Shown piece after piece: positions 23,546-34,218 of a DNA stretch of 64,000 nt; the stretch's first letter is position 1, and each line of letters opens with the position of its first letter. Origin of the DNA: Siphonodentalium dalli (lineage: Eukaryota; Mollusca; Scaphopoda; Gadilida; Siphonodentaliidae); assembly GCA_032622095.1 (NCBI GenBank), contig CP136065.1:25743141-25807140 (forward strand), written 5' to 3'. Under the pieces are notes generated by a model. The model saw only the letters and a program-made list of their open reading frames with translations, was not told the origin of the DNA and did no database searches. The position numbers and the translations under genes are program-made.

Positions 23546-24032
23546 CTAGCCGATGAGCCCGACGTTGTCCGGGCTATTCAAAAACCAAATTTCAAGTCGA
23601 TAGCTCCACCCGTTTCCGAGATCTGGTCTGCGCGAAGCTGGCGTCGCACGGGCTCGTCGACCCGATAAAATTCGTATCCGGGGCAAGATACATTCACATA
23701 GCAAATTTCAAGTCGATAGCTCCACCCGTTTCCGAGATCTCGTCTGCGCATGCGCGAAGCTGGCGTCGCACGGGCTCGGCGACCCGATAAAATTCGTATC
23801 CGGGGCAAGATACATTCACATACCCAATTTCAAGTCGATAGCTCCACCCATTTCCGAGATCTCGTCTGTGCATGCGCGAAGTGGGCGCCAATACGACAAC
23901 GACGACCGCTTGGTCAAACTACACACACGTACCAAGTTTCGTCCCGATTGGTCGAGAATAGTAGATTTGTATAAATGACAGACAGACAGACATACAGACA
24001 AACATACAGAGGTCTTCAAAATATATATGAGA
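23546..24032 (-). mobile_element. non-autonomous Helitron-like unit 2
   Basis: Minus-strand 3' end: AGCCCGGACAACGTCGGGCT hairpin, six bases, then CTAG at 23546-23549. 5' end TC then ATATATATTTTGAAGACCTC near 24032. It abuts unit 1 directly. Internally, a ~122-bp block starting AAATTTCAAGTCGATAGCTC is repeated three times (23587, 23703 and 23825). Overlapping ORFs arise from these repeats. Confidence 0.8.
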
Positions 24033-24412
24033 CTAGCCGATGAGCCCGACGTTGTCCGGGCTATTCAAAAACAAAATTTCAAGTCGATAGCTCCACCCGT
24101 TTCCGAGATCTGGTCTGCGCATGCGCGAAGCTGGCGTCGCATGGGCTCGGCGACCCGATAAAATTCGTATCCGGGGCAAGATACATTCACATAGCAAATT
24201 TCAAGTAGATAGCTCCACCCGTTTCCGAGATCTCGTCTGCGCATGCGCGAAGTGGGCGCCACATGGGCTCGCCAATACGACAACGACGACCGCCTGGTCA
24301 AACTACACACACGTACCAAGTTTCGTCCCGATCGGTCGAGAATCGTAGATTTGTATAAATGACATACAAACAAACAAACAGACAAACAGAGGTCTTCAAA
24401 ATATATATGAGA
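24033..24412 (-). mobile_element. non-autonomous Helitron-like unit 3
   Basis: Same ends as unit 2, with nearly identical hairpin, CTAG and TC end. It holds two rather than three internal ~122-bp blocks. The closeness to unit 2 suggests recent tandem copying. Confidence 0.8.
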
Positions 24413-25348
24413 CTAGCAGGTTAGCCCGCCACTGGCGGCGTTGGTCCGAAACATGACATTTTTTTGGCTTTTCAATGAGTTAATTGTTCCTTTTTAATCA
24501 AGAGAAATTATGGGACCCGTCCCTAAAAGATTTAAGGTACATCGGGCGGAAAGAACTGACCCGATGAAAAATTGTTTAATCAAGAGGAATTATGATACCC
24601 GTCCCTAAAAGAGGTATACCAACGATGTCGTTGTTGTTGGCATTCACGGCTTGGGGCCACCCGAAAAATCTCACTTTGCCGTAAAGAGAAAATAGCATTG
24701 TGTGTTTTCTCGCCAAGAAATTCGTTGTTGTTGGCATTGACGGCTTGGCGAGTCCAACAATGTCGTTGTTGTTGGCATTCACGGCTTGAGGCAGTGGAAG
24801 TCCCGTCAGATTCTGGGACGTATCACAGTGCCTCGTATTTACTAAATTTTAGCAGCCATATAAGGTGCGTGAGTTAGCACGAATTGAGGGGTGTAAGTTT
24901 AGAGCTTGTTTATATGAATGTATCGAAAATAGACTAAGATTTTGAGCTGTAACAAGAAATGTATATATGAGAAAATGTAAATTCTATATTTTGGAAGGTA
25001 TTAGCAAGTTTTGGCTCAACGGGTTTAGCAGTTTGAAGTGAATATGGATATAAAAAAATATATATACAGATATAACAATAATGTAGAGTTACGCCTCTTG
25101 GGTCGCGAGCGAATATCAACCCAATTAACCCCCGCCGTGTTTGCGGTGATTTTGATGATTGGGAGTGGAGAATGAGTGCTCAGAGCTTGTCCAAAATGCG
25201 ACGTGGACGATCCCCGTGGTTTTTCACCCTTATATACGAAATTTGAGCTCGATCCGCACAGCTGTTTTCGATTCTATGAAGTACCCACACACATATATAC
25301 ACACATATATATATACGGAAGTCTCAAAATATATATCTAGATATATGA
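24413..25348 (-). mobile_element. Helitron-like unit 4, more diverged
   Basis: The 3' end on the minus strand shows hairpin CCGCCAGTGGCGG, a short spacer and CTAG at 24413-24416. The 5' end shows TC with TTTTGAGACTTCC. The body differs from units 1-3 and contains GTCGTTGTTGTTGGCATT (+ strand) repeated three times at 24627-24785, and CCCGTCCCTAAAAGA twice. Boundaries are less certain than for units 2 and 3. Confidence 0.55.
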
Positions 25349-25839
25349 GCCCAATGATATGATGTTATGATGGTGATAGCAAGTGTTTGCCTGGTAAGCA
25401 GAACATTGGCTGAGGATATTTGGACTAATTTTGTGTCAAATATCGACCGGGCGTTTGTAAAATTCGAGCCCCTGATTATGTCTCTCCGATGTCACGAATA
25501 AATAGAGATAGAGAGAGAGAGAGAGAATATATAGTCTCTTTGAAAAGTCGACGGAGATCCCAACATATTTAAGTTTCTAGATCTGTGATTCACGTTTCTT
25601 GGACGACGCGGCTTTCCCACGAAGGCGAATTAAGATCGTTTCCATATTTGGAGTTCATGTCTGGTGTTATAAGTGTTTGTGAATCGTAGTACATGTAGTA
25701 ATTATAAAAACAACAAACTGCGAAAGAATAATCAGGAATACATATCGTTGACTGATAAAACATATCAGATGAAGTCTACTAGATTGCGATGAATTTGTCG
25801 CCTGTATTCTGCATTATAGCATTTGTTGTGTTTCGCTAT
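25349..25839. other. spacer inside Helitron cluster
   Basis: It holds a GA microsatellite (25503-25527) and a ~50-bp stretch at 25536-25585 (TCTTTGAAAAG-CGACGG, AACATATTTA) similar to the reverse of 28540-28590, at the 5' border of LINE 2. No gene seen. Confidence 0.4.
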
Positions 25840-26011
25840 CGTGGGTAAAATTGTCAAAACCCGGCGATGCTCGGGAAAAATAGAGATGTTAACAAATAAA
25901 GATAGGCTACTTCATGTAAGAACACACAAATTATTTTGGGCGTTACATTTTATAAAGGTACATTATAAGAGGGTGTCCATAACCTCCCTCGTACTTATCC
26001 ACACCGCGTGT

Positions 26012-26332
26012 TTATTTTAAAATACATTTAGGTTCAGCGCCCGCCACTGGGTACACAGATCCAATGCGGTTATATACCTGGCCTTGTATTTTGAATGTCG
26101 AAGCCCAACCTACAGGAGAGACATCTTTGGAACACCCGAAAGACGTCATCTGGAAGCAGGAGTTATATTTTCTAATATTGTCAAGAAATTCTGCGTTTCC
26201 TCCCAATAATGATCTGAGTGGTTCTGCAGGCGGCTGGAGTGCATACAGTTTTACTTTGCCATTGGAACAACACAAACCACCTGGCTCTCCCGTAAATTTC
26301 AAAGCTCTGCAATGCTGGCATACTATGTCCAT
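26012..26332 (-). pseudogene. Helitron Rep protein, helitron-like N domain fragment
   Basis: 107 codons with the conserved order GRMDIVCQHCRALKF, GLCCSNGKVKL, PPAEPLRSLLGG, FLDNIRKYNSCFQMTSFG and IQGQVYNRIGSVYPVAG. These match the N-terminal domain of Helitron Rep/helicases. The frame is open upstream to about 26400 (HLYDSKINYENVEKVCV), so the start shown is not a true start. The HUH nuclease and helicase parts are absent, so it is a remnant. Confidence 0.9.
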
Positions 26333-26432
26333 TCGTCCAACACATACTTTTTCAACATTTTCGTAATTTATTTTCGAGTCATATAAGTGAATGCCGATTT
26401 GCTCCAGTCCACCTGGTCTTTCCTATAAATCT

Positions 26433-26741
26433 TACAGTACGTGTTATATCAGCAATGCGACGTCTCTTCCGCTGCTCAGTGGATTCTTCTTGTCGGGATT
26501 CTGCCATATGTGTTCTATTATGGATGTGTCGTCTGTCCCGCTGCTCAGTGGATTCTGCATGTCGCGATTCTGCCGTATGTGTTCTATTATGGATGTGTCG
26601 TCTCTTCCGCTACTCAGTGGGTTCTGCTTGTCGGGATTCTGCCATATGTTTTCTATTATCGATGTGTCGTCTCCCCCGCTGCTGAGTGGATTCTGCTGCT
26701 CGGGGGTTTCCCGCTGTCTGGTCGCCCGATTTCGGCGGCAT
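26433..26741 (-). pseudogene. Helitron protein N-terminal 23-residue repeats
   Basis: Four 69-bp DNA repeats (period exact on + strand at 26461, 26530, 26599 and 26668) read on the minus strand as repeats of the form HMAESRQAESTEQRKRRHI. This matches the Arg/Glu-rich tandem repeats often found before the Rep domain in Helitron proteins. One repeat has a stop (TAG) in place of the CAG seen in its neighbours. Because 69 is divisible by 3, the + strand is also open (up to 118 codons), but those frames are shadows. A frameshift separates this part from the domain that follows. Confidence 0.75.
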
Positions 26742-27009
26742 TACTAAATAGACGAAAAAGTGCATGAGCAATTAATTATGTCCGCTAATGTGTTGCTGAA
26801 CGAATTGACTTATGCGCGGAAGCGGCGTAATTGCCCTCTGTACTGAACGTTTAACTATGGCGTCACGATAAAAATGAATACATGGTTACGGATTAAAATG
26901 ATCCCGTAACATGAAAACGCGACGTCTGGTGCAAACAGTTCCTAGCCCATGTCCTTCCCCGGGTCAAGTTACGCCTAGATACCAAATTTCGGTCGAGAAA
27001 CCACAAAGT

Positions 27010-27096
27010 GTATAGGGAACACACACACACACACCCTCACACACACCCTCACACCCCCCCCCCCCACACACACACACACCCTCACACACACATTCG
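27010..27096. repeat. (CA)n / C-rich low-complexity tract
   Basis: CA repeats interrupted by CCCTCA and a run of about 14 C. It lies within the 5' part of the Helitron relic. Confidence 0.85.
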
Positions 27097-27106
27097 CATT
27101 TATATA

Positions 27107-27598
27107 TTAAAGATAGGATGAAACAAGGAGAGTGAAATCTGAAGGAGCTGATGAGGGGAAGAAAGGAGAAGCTGACACCACGAAACTATCACACCTATAG
27201 GCATGTGTTTGTTGAACTTTGTTACAATGATTCAGTACAAGTGAGGCGTTTTTAGATTTGGAAATGTATCTCTGGACGGCAATAACAATTTGTTCGTTTG
27301 CGGCAAGGCTCAGGCGGGGATTTCCCATTACCAGATTATCCAACGTCACAGGGCCGTGGCATCTGAGACTATTGAACAACTCTGTACGATGGTTGGAATA
27401 GAGTGGACATTCAAAGAAATAGTGGTAGGCATCTTCAATGGTATTTCCACATTCGCAATGGTAGTGCTCTGATATGTGGTTACTGTATCTATCCCATAAT
27501 AGGTCGCTACAACCACATCTAATTTTGCAATGAGCAATATTCAGGTTCCGGTTTCCAACCAAAAAGTAATTCGGGGGCTGAGGGGGTTTGCTTGACAT
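27107..27598 (-). pseudogene. LINE 2 C-terminal Cys/His region
   Basis: Contains KIRCGCSDLLWDRYSNH then HCECGNTIEDAYHYFFECPL, a CxC...H...C knuckle typical of LINE C-termini. The final codons lie within the Helitron 5' end (VSSYL then stop), so the natural terminus is replaced. Confidence 0.85.
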
Positions 27599-27720
27599 AT
27601 ATTTTTTAAAGAGGTCAACAGATTGCGACCTTGTGCCAGGGTCTAGTTTGTTCCATTCATTGAAAAACTGGTCTTTTTGAATGATGGCTTTGCACTGAAC
27701 GGTTCAAAATTCGATCGATA

Positions 27721-28179
27721 TCATAGATTGTGATCAGATTTGTCTACGACTTTCCGTGGTAATAAGTCTATAAGATATTTCGGGGCTTTATGAAGTACAA
27801 TTGTTTGGAAAGTGATCATTTTTATCGAATGTCTTCGGGTTGACAGTGTTTGCCACCCCAAGTCATAAAGAAGACGCTCTCTTGGTGTTGAAAGAGTACA
27901 CCCAGTGACTATTCGGGCAGCGTCATATTGGAGGTCATCTAGATTCTTCAATGTAGTATCTGGTGCACAGCCCCAAACTGGGCTGGCGTATTCCATTAAA
28001 GGTTGTATAAATGACATATATAGTGTTTGGAGTGTGCGTCTAGAAAAAATGAATTTGAGCTTCCGCAGTTGGTACAATCTTGATGCTACTTTATTACTTA
28101 TGGTGGTGACATGTTTGTTCCACGAATAGTCAGAAGTGAATTCAACACCCAGGTGCTTATGCGACTCATGAAATTCCAA
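27721..28179 (-). pseudogene. LINE 2 reverse transcriptase thumb region
   Basis: Reads FHESHKHLGVEFTSDYSWNK, then LYQLRKLKFIFSRRTLQTLY, then SFIQPLMEYASPVWGC. The HKHLG, LR-LK-RRTL and EYASPVW blocks are hallmarks of LINE RT thumbs. It continues in frame from the palm segment and stops at 27721; coding resumes in another frame. Confidence 0.92.
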
Positions 28180-28585
28180 TATTTTCCCAACAAATTTAAG
28201 AACAGGTACGATATTGTTTGATAATCGAGTAAAAAATACTGCTTTTGTTTTATCTGGATTAAAGTTTACTCGCCATTTCAGAGCCCACTCGCGTAGCAGT
28301 GATAAATCAATATTCAGGAAATTTTGGATTTCGGAAATATATGCACCGGTCTGGAATAAGCACGTATATCATCAGCAAAAAGGCGGGTAGTCGATTTCAT
28401 TCCATCTGATATATCATTAATGTAGAGTAAAAAAAGCGTCGGGCCGAAAACTGAGCCCTGGTGCACTCCTGCCGTAATGTAGCCATATTCCAAAAGAGAG
28501 CCAGAAACTTTAACCCTTTGTTGTCTTTTGCGAAGATCTGGAGACGTAAATATGTTAGAATTACCGTCGGCTTTTCAAAGAGACT
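28180..28585 (-). pseudogene. LINE 2 reverse transcriptase, motif B, intact FADD box and palm
   Basis: Reads RKRQQRVKVSG, GVHQGSVFGPTLFLLYIND (motif B), then RLFADDIRAYS with the active-site FADD at 28368-28379 intact, then after a frameshift near 28330 WALKWRVNFNPDKTKAVFF. This is classic non-LTR RT of the jockey/CR1-like kind. No continuous ORF covers it, so ORF prediction alone misses it. Confidence 0.88.
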
Positions 28586-28604
28586 GCAGAATATATATTT
28601 AAAG

Positions 28605-29055
28605 GTACTCAATCCGATCAGAGGGTCCCCATATCATCAATATACAAACAACAACAACAATAACAACAACGTTTCTTCAAAATACGCTTTAGTTATCAGA
28701 ATCGATTAATTATAACAAAATAATGCTAACCGCTGTAAACTATGGTATAAAATTTCCCAAAACGTGTTATTTATCAACATGTTTTTTCAAAAAAATATGG
28801 CCGTGTTATCACTTGAGTATCACGAAATATTACCACTTTATTTTAGAGTTGTCCATCTTCATCCTTAGTTTTGTCCCAGTCCGTCGATTTGACGTCTCTT
28901 TTCTGGGCCACAAATAATTACACATTTCGAGAAATAAAAAATTCAAAAGTCAATATCTGATTATTCTGAGCTTTGATGGTTTGGTTCCTCGACTCGAATT
29001 AAATATTTTTTACCCCCGAAGCCAAAAAATAGTAATTTGGGAGCGTTATTTCGGA
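28605..29055 (+). repeat. dispersed repeat family C, copy 1
   Basis: Ends match 31252-31450: AAGGTACTCAATCCGAT at the left and TGAGCTTTGATGG, GGTTCCTCGACTCGAAT and AGTAATTTGGGAGC or TGTAATTTGGGAGC at the right. This copy has about 250 extra bases in the middle, including a (CAA)n tract at 28647-28672. Confidence 0.7.
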
Positions 29056-29739
29056 TTATGCATCTTTAAAATAGGAATGAAGTTGAATGAATTTATTGTG
29101 CCAAGCCACAGTGGAACGAGCAAAAAAAAAGTTACTTAGAATCACCATCAATCCTGATACAGGCGTCTCGAAAAATAGCTATGACATAGAACTCATCTCA
29201 GCCCAGTTATTCACTGATCAACGGGCATGATGTGAACAATCTCAAATAGAGAACATTGTTTATGAGTGGATGTCTTCCTAAATGAAACAAATTATAGAAT
29301 TTCCTGAATCAGGAAAAATTGAGATCCCGCTCTTGATCTTCAGACATAATATCATGGATATATAAACATCACTTTTGCAAAATATATATTTTACTGAAGT
29401 TATTGATTCATAAAAACAGTCAAATTTTGAGTATTTTCATGACATAAAAGAGCAGTTCTGGTTAAAACACAGACACGACCGCTATAACGCTGAACTGAGG
29501 CTGGAATATTTGGGGGGGGGGGGTCCATATTACCACAATCAAGCATTACGTCAGTCTCAACCAATCACAACTTAGTATCAACAAAACGAGGTAGCCATTC
29601 GGGCGAGTGTTGGAATCTCTATACAGTCGCATATTGCCACATTTCTAAAAAATAGCGCCAGTTTGAATAATCGGACAATACTTATACAGGCGGTATCTGC
29701 CATCAATCTCTACCAGAGCGCACCACTCATACTTCCTTT
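29056..29739. other. non-coding; G tract near 29512-29523
   Basis: AT-rich with a G tract. No gene or repeat structure supported. Confidence 0.35.
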
Positions 29740-30275
29740 CTGACTCTCACCGGCTGGGTACTAGTTTCCGTTTCTATATATAGCGCGGGGTTTTCCGAAC
29801 AAAATGGCGAAAACCGATCGCCCCAAAGTCAAATTGCCTATGTGCTTTGAGAACGATTCCCGCACTAAAAACTTAATGACAGAATGGAGGATCAGAGCGG
29901 TAGTTTCGTTGACGATTTTCGCAAGCAACTCATCAAAATTGGAGCAAATTAGAACTCTTGTGTCTGACTTGCCATGCGTGTTGTCGTGACATTGTCGTCC
30001 ACGTGCGTTTTGACTTTTGTGCTGATAAAATAATCGGAGAACCGAATCACACCGTTTCGAAATATAGTTCTTCGGTTTTAGTGGGACTTTTCAAACTTAA
30101 GGTTCAAAATTTATACAAATATTGTCGATATTTTGTGTGCTTAACAAGAGCAGCATTTTGCTCTGTTCGCTTAGTATATATCTTATTTTCGCGGAAGTCC
30201 ACCAAATGTGGGTGAAATGTCGCCGGTTGCAGCGGTATTACCGAGTCATCAAGGGAGGTAAACCCTGCATGGAGT
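29740..30275 (+). repeat. dispersed repeat family D, copy 1
   Basis: Aligns with 49258-49668 plus 50185-50230: TATGTGCTTTGAGA, GATAAAATAATCGGAGAACC, CGATATTTTGTGTG and CGAGTCATCAAGGGAG are shared. A TATATATA followed by GCGCGGGG at about 29776-29791 precedes an ATG (29804) and a 61-codon ORF, which is not conserved in copy 2, so I do not call a gene. Confidence 0.75.
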
Positions 30276-31251
30276 TTGATCTGCCATTGGTAAAGCTATG
30301 TATGTGATGTGGTGTCATAATGCATGGGTCGCATGAGAAGTTATTTTTTATCCACACAGAGCTATTTGGTAATAGGAGACAGGGGCATTTTCTCCAGACC
30401 AAGTATTGCGTAGCTATTCGAGTCGGGTTTACCCAGAACTGATAAAAGAGTAGTAAAAATAGGGTTATAAATTCCTACGGGTTGACGCATGGGGTATGAT
30501 GGGTGATGGTTCTTAAATAATGTGTGACAATAATCGCTTGTGCCAAATTTCAAAAGAAGTTGCTGAGAGATTTTGAGAAAATCCAAATTGAAATATCAGG
30601 ACATTTTGTGAATACGTGCGTCTGACCATTAATGCACAATGTACGTTATGCACGAGAAGCCACCTAGTCGAAGTTGTGCTGATGCACTGCAAACGAATTA
30701 ACTCAATATTACTGCATTCGAGAGACTTGTTTGATTTCCGGGGATGGTTGGCTACAGATTAAAAGTACATAAGACGTCTACATCTTGGCCACAGTATATC
30801 TGATAATAGTTCGGGAAATAAATTCAGATCATTTTCAAGTGAGGGATGCCACATCCGTCATTACGAATCCCGCGAGCAATAGTGCCTTGAGAAATTGTCT
30901 TGTTCAATTTCTGAGCGATGATCATGTTGTCAAATTAAAAAGGTATATACCCACTCAGCGCGGGATTACTGGATGCCACGTATAAGTACCAGCAGACATC
31001 AAACCAATTTCCCACAGATACAACTTGATGGAAGATGAATTCACTCATTCAGATATCTCTATTTATAATACACCTCGTGATAGGTGGTGATTAACTGTTA
31101 CCGTCGGAAGTCGTCTAAACAAATTAAACCAATGTAATCTTGACAACCTAATGAAGAGAAGTGTCATCGCGGGATTTGCAGACATAATTTCTCCAGGTTG
31201 AGATTTGGAAGTCAGACATCCTTGAAGCAATGTGCATACTATTACTAAGTT
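30276..31251. other. non-coding, nothing recognised
   Basis: Short unsupported ORFs on both strands (for example 30362-30586 and 30785-30985). No known domain. Confidence 0.35.
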
Positions 31252-31446
31252 AAAGGTACTCAATCCGATTCGATGGCCCCATATCGGCTCGTCGACTTTT
31301 TTCCAGACCACTAAAGAGTACCGGCGGTGAAAAATAATAGATTTCAAAAATCGGTATCTGATCACTCTGAGCTTTGATGGGTGGGTTCCTCGACTCGAAT
31401 CAAATATGTTTTACCCCGAAGCCAAAGAAATTGTAATTTGGGAGCA
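31252..31446 (+). repeat. dispersed repeat family C, copy 2
   Basis: Compact form of family C. Its right end is interrupted at GGGAGCA by a TTAA-flanked MITE, whereas copy 1 reads on through GGGAGCGTTATTTCGG. Confidence 0.75.
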
Positions 31447-31722
31447 TTAACCCTTTACGCAACAGAACGACCCTGTGCCAATGCATTCTCTTATATATGC
31501 GAGTCGACCATAGGTCGCCTCGCATATATAAGAGAATGCATTGGCTTAACACATATTAAAAATAATAAAATTGTCAAAGAATGTAGAAAAATATTATAAA
31601 AAATGTAAGAACAAATTATAAAATTGTTAAAGAATGTAAGAAAAAATGGTAAAAATTGTTAGACCAATGCATTGGCACAGGGCATAACTGTAACCATCAC
31701 AATGTGGTCAATGAACCGGTTT
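31447..31722. mobile_element. piggyBac-type MITE 3, right end deleted
   Basis: TTAA (31447-31450) then CCCTTTACGCAACAGAACG and an intact 69-bp palindrome (31477-31545). The spacer follows, but the second palindrome has collapsed to ACCAATGCATTGGCACAGGG near 31663. The sequence stays homologous to MITE 2 up to AATGAACCGGTT at about 31722 and then ends, with no right terminal repeat. It shows loss of a palindrome by deletion. Confidence 0.85.
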
Positions 31723-33605
31723 ATACATCTTTAAGTTGTTTATTTTGTCAGTCAAGATACCGATATAAGTTGGGTTATTATCATAAATAGTTGAACATTA
31801 CTATCTAATCTGCATGTTGTCTCTCTTCGTTTTTGTGATTCTTAAGTCTGTTTATTTGTGCGCAATCAATGTATCTTGTTGAATAGACTGGTTGCTGGAC
31901 CAAAACTGAGGGGGAGACAGGAATATACTATGTAGAGTAACGATCCCTGATACATACTAAACATAGCTATCTTAACCGATGGGGGAGACTGGAATATAAT
32001 CGAACTATAAGTGACCCCAACCAAATTGCCAAGGTCATACTCGGAGAGGCCGCGACCTATGAGTTATGCAATACTAGCCACAAAGGAAAGAAGTTATTAT
32101 GTAATAATTCCCAGTTCACCCATGGGTCAGTACAGACAAAGAGATGCACTAATGACGGCTACCAGTCATTAGCGATATATAAACCAGACATTAATCTACT
32201 CTTCAATTAGTTTCGGCACATCAGACTAATTGGCATGCATCAACATCAGGTCGCTAATTAATAAGCGACGCTTTCGGTCGTTCTATGACATCTATGATTG
32301 CTTCACAATTATGTATCATTTACCATCACAAGCGGTTGACTATACATTGATATTAGATGTGAATAAATGATATACAAGAACTGACTTCATTCTTCCACAT
32401 TATATCTATAACTTGATATACACATATACGAGCAGGCCGATCAGCTAGGCGTACTGCCGATCTGCAATGCGTCGCCGGACTCAATACCACATGTATAATC
32501 AACTTTATGATCCCTTTCTATCCTGCATGGATTCTCCCAATCAGTTATAAATGTGTACATTAGAATGGTCTATTATTCATCTGGAAGGGTGTTCAGGAAA
32601 ACCTACCAGACGACAGATAATATAAGTACCAAAGTAGTCCCATTTAATAGAGGGTAATGTTCAGATAATATTTTAAACAAGCGGCATGCATGCCTTCTGT
32701 TTGGTGATGGAAATTCCAGTGTAAAGTCATTTTGCCAAGAATTTAATTTTCGCGTTGCCAAGGTGCGCATGCGGGCAAACGTGAAGCCTGTCTCAGTAAA
32801 TTTCAGACTCACATATGCATCTGCCCATTCTGTCGTTGAGATTACATTTCCTAAGTTCTGAACCAGGGTTCCGAGACGCTACCATGACCTTAGTCTAAGA
32901 TGAAAGCGTCCTTTTAAATCGAAACGATTAATGTCACACAGTGTGACGTAATTTGGGGAACGCCCGCACGAATACGATAGACTCAGTCTACCCTTGATGC
33001 TATAAAGTGGTAGCCGCGGGCGCTTATATATAGAGTTGTTTTTATGAGCCATCAGGCCCCCGCGGTTTGAATTTTGTGTTTCCCAACAGGTTAGACAGTG
33101 CCGTCCGCCTACCCCAAGCCCACCCACCCTAAAAGTGATTTTTCCTATAGTGTTTTTGAAACGTGTCTCTTTGTGGTGTCATTCTTTTGGTATGATTTTT
33201 TACTAAATAACGGGTATATTAGAGTTACATTTCTTTGAATTTTACAATCGAAACATAGTATAAGATATTCGCATGCGATGCTGAGTCACGCGGGACACGG
33301 CAAACTAAATCGCGCGCAAATTGGCTTGCGATTTTTCAGCATCCCACCCCATTTGGCATGCGATAGCGTTTGTACTAGGTGCTCTGCGTCATGCCTAACA
33401 ATAAAAGAGTGCACGGTTACTTTTAATTAATAGTGTAAAAACAGGCCCCTCTACGATGAATGCCCTGGAAGAAAATTCGAGGCAATTCATGGAAAATCTG
33501 CCATTAAACTTGTTACAAAATGGTCATTTTTTGTGAACCTGTTCCTCACATCAGTGTTCAGATAATATTCCCCGTTTAGTCAGTGTGTCCACGGCATGGT
33601 GTGTG
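31723..33605. other. mostly unrecognised; two co-framed minus ORFs at 32603-33127
   Basis: Minus-strand ORFs 33127-32879 and 32812-32603 share a frame and are separated by one in-frame stop (TAG, after LRLRSW), followed at once by RLGTLVQNLGNVISTTEW. No domain is recognised, so it may be a decayed coding piece or chance. The rest is AT-rich. Confidence 0.3.
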
Positions 33606-34218
33606 AATCCCCGCACACTTGAACAATCGAATTCAGCAAGCGAACATGCGATTGCTCGCAAGTCGTGTTCCCTGCAGACTTGACTTATTCGGCTCAGCAC
33701 TCCACGAGTTTAATTGATTCCAGGCTGCTCTTACACGACTTACTATCACCAGAAACTTAGAAAGTGACACCTATCCCACCCGTACCCACACAACGTACCA
33801 TGTTTATGTTCAATGTTCAACGTACCATGGGTTCAAATGTGTCTATACCTCCATTAACTTCTTCGGTGACAAAAACAAATACAGATATTCAAAATAGTGG
33901 CCTAAATATCAGTCACATTCCGAACCGAATTATATAGTCTTGGTTTATTCCAGATTGAGTTAACTAGACATCACCATTTTAACGAGAGAAAAATGTGTTA
34001 ACACAAATTGGTTGTAGAGACACACATTTCCATCCTGCTTTGCAGATCAATATGGCTCGCGTACCCCTCAGACCTGAGCAATCGGACTAGTGAATCGACA
34101 AAATACCAAACATGTTTAATATGCGAGACCGATTGCTCAGAAAAAAACACCCCCGCAGACTGAGAGCAATATTGCTCAAATCATGCCATTAGCTCGATTT
34201 CTCAAGTGTTCGGGGGCC
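33606..34218. mobile_element. TIR element, family G
   Basis: Left end CCCCGCACACTTGAACAATCGA; right end reversed CCCCCGAACACTTGAGAAATCGA. Repeated GATTGCTC/GAGCAATC motifs lie inside. A fragment of the same end is at 62661-62720. About 613 bp, no coding seen. Confidence 0.6.

Larger units (their letters stand above)
25840..27121 (-). mobile_element. autonomous Helitron relic
   Basis: The 5' end at 27121 (minus strand) reads TCATCCTATCTTTAATATA then AAATGCGAATGTGTGTG, a typical Helitron start. It is followed by CA/GT-rich sequence and a decayed Rep N-terminal coding region (26741-26012). A GC hairpin-like stretch at 25859-25876 (minus: CCCGAGCATCGCCGGG) may be the 3' terminal hairpin, but no CTRR follows at the right distance, so the 3' boundary is approximate. 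The helicase is missing. Same strand as the four non-autonomous units to the left. Confidence 0.75.
27122..28585 (-). mobile_element. 5'-truncated LINE 2
   Basis: RT coding runs on the minus strand from motif B region (28585) to the C-terminal Cys/His region (27122), in three frames, so frameshifts are present. The upstream endonuclease and N-terminal RT are missing. Its 3' end is cut by the Helitron 5' end: the last codons of the frame are read out of Helitron sequence. It is distinct from LINE 1 in sequence and in active-site box. Confidence 0.9.

Noticed and set aside
22652-24385. Multiple ORFs of 65-131 codons with repeated SRMRRRDLGNGWSYRLEI
   Set aside because: Repeats of Helitron-like units 1-3, open by chance and by repetition.
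26391-26767. Plus-strand ORFs of 76-118 codons with SGFC-MCSIMDVS repeats
   Set aside because: Shadow of the 69-bp Helitron N-terminal repeat, which makes sense on the minus strand.
29804-29989. Gene start after a TATA-like box
   Set aside because: The ORF is 61 codons and not conserved in the second copy of the repeat.
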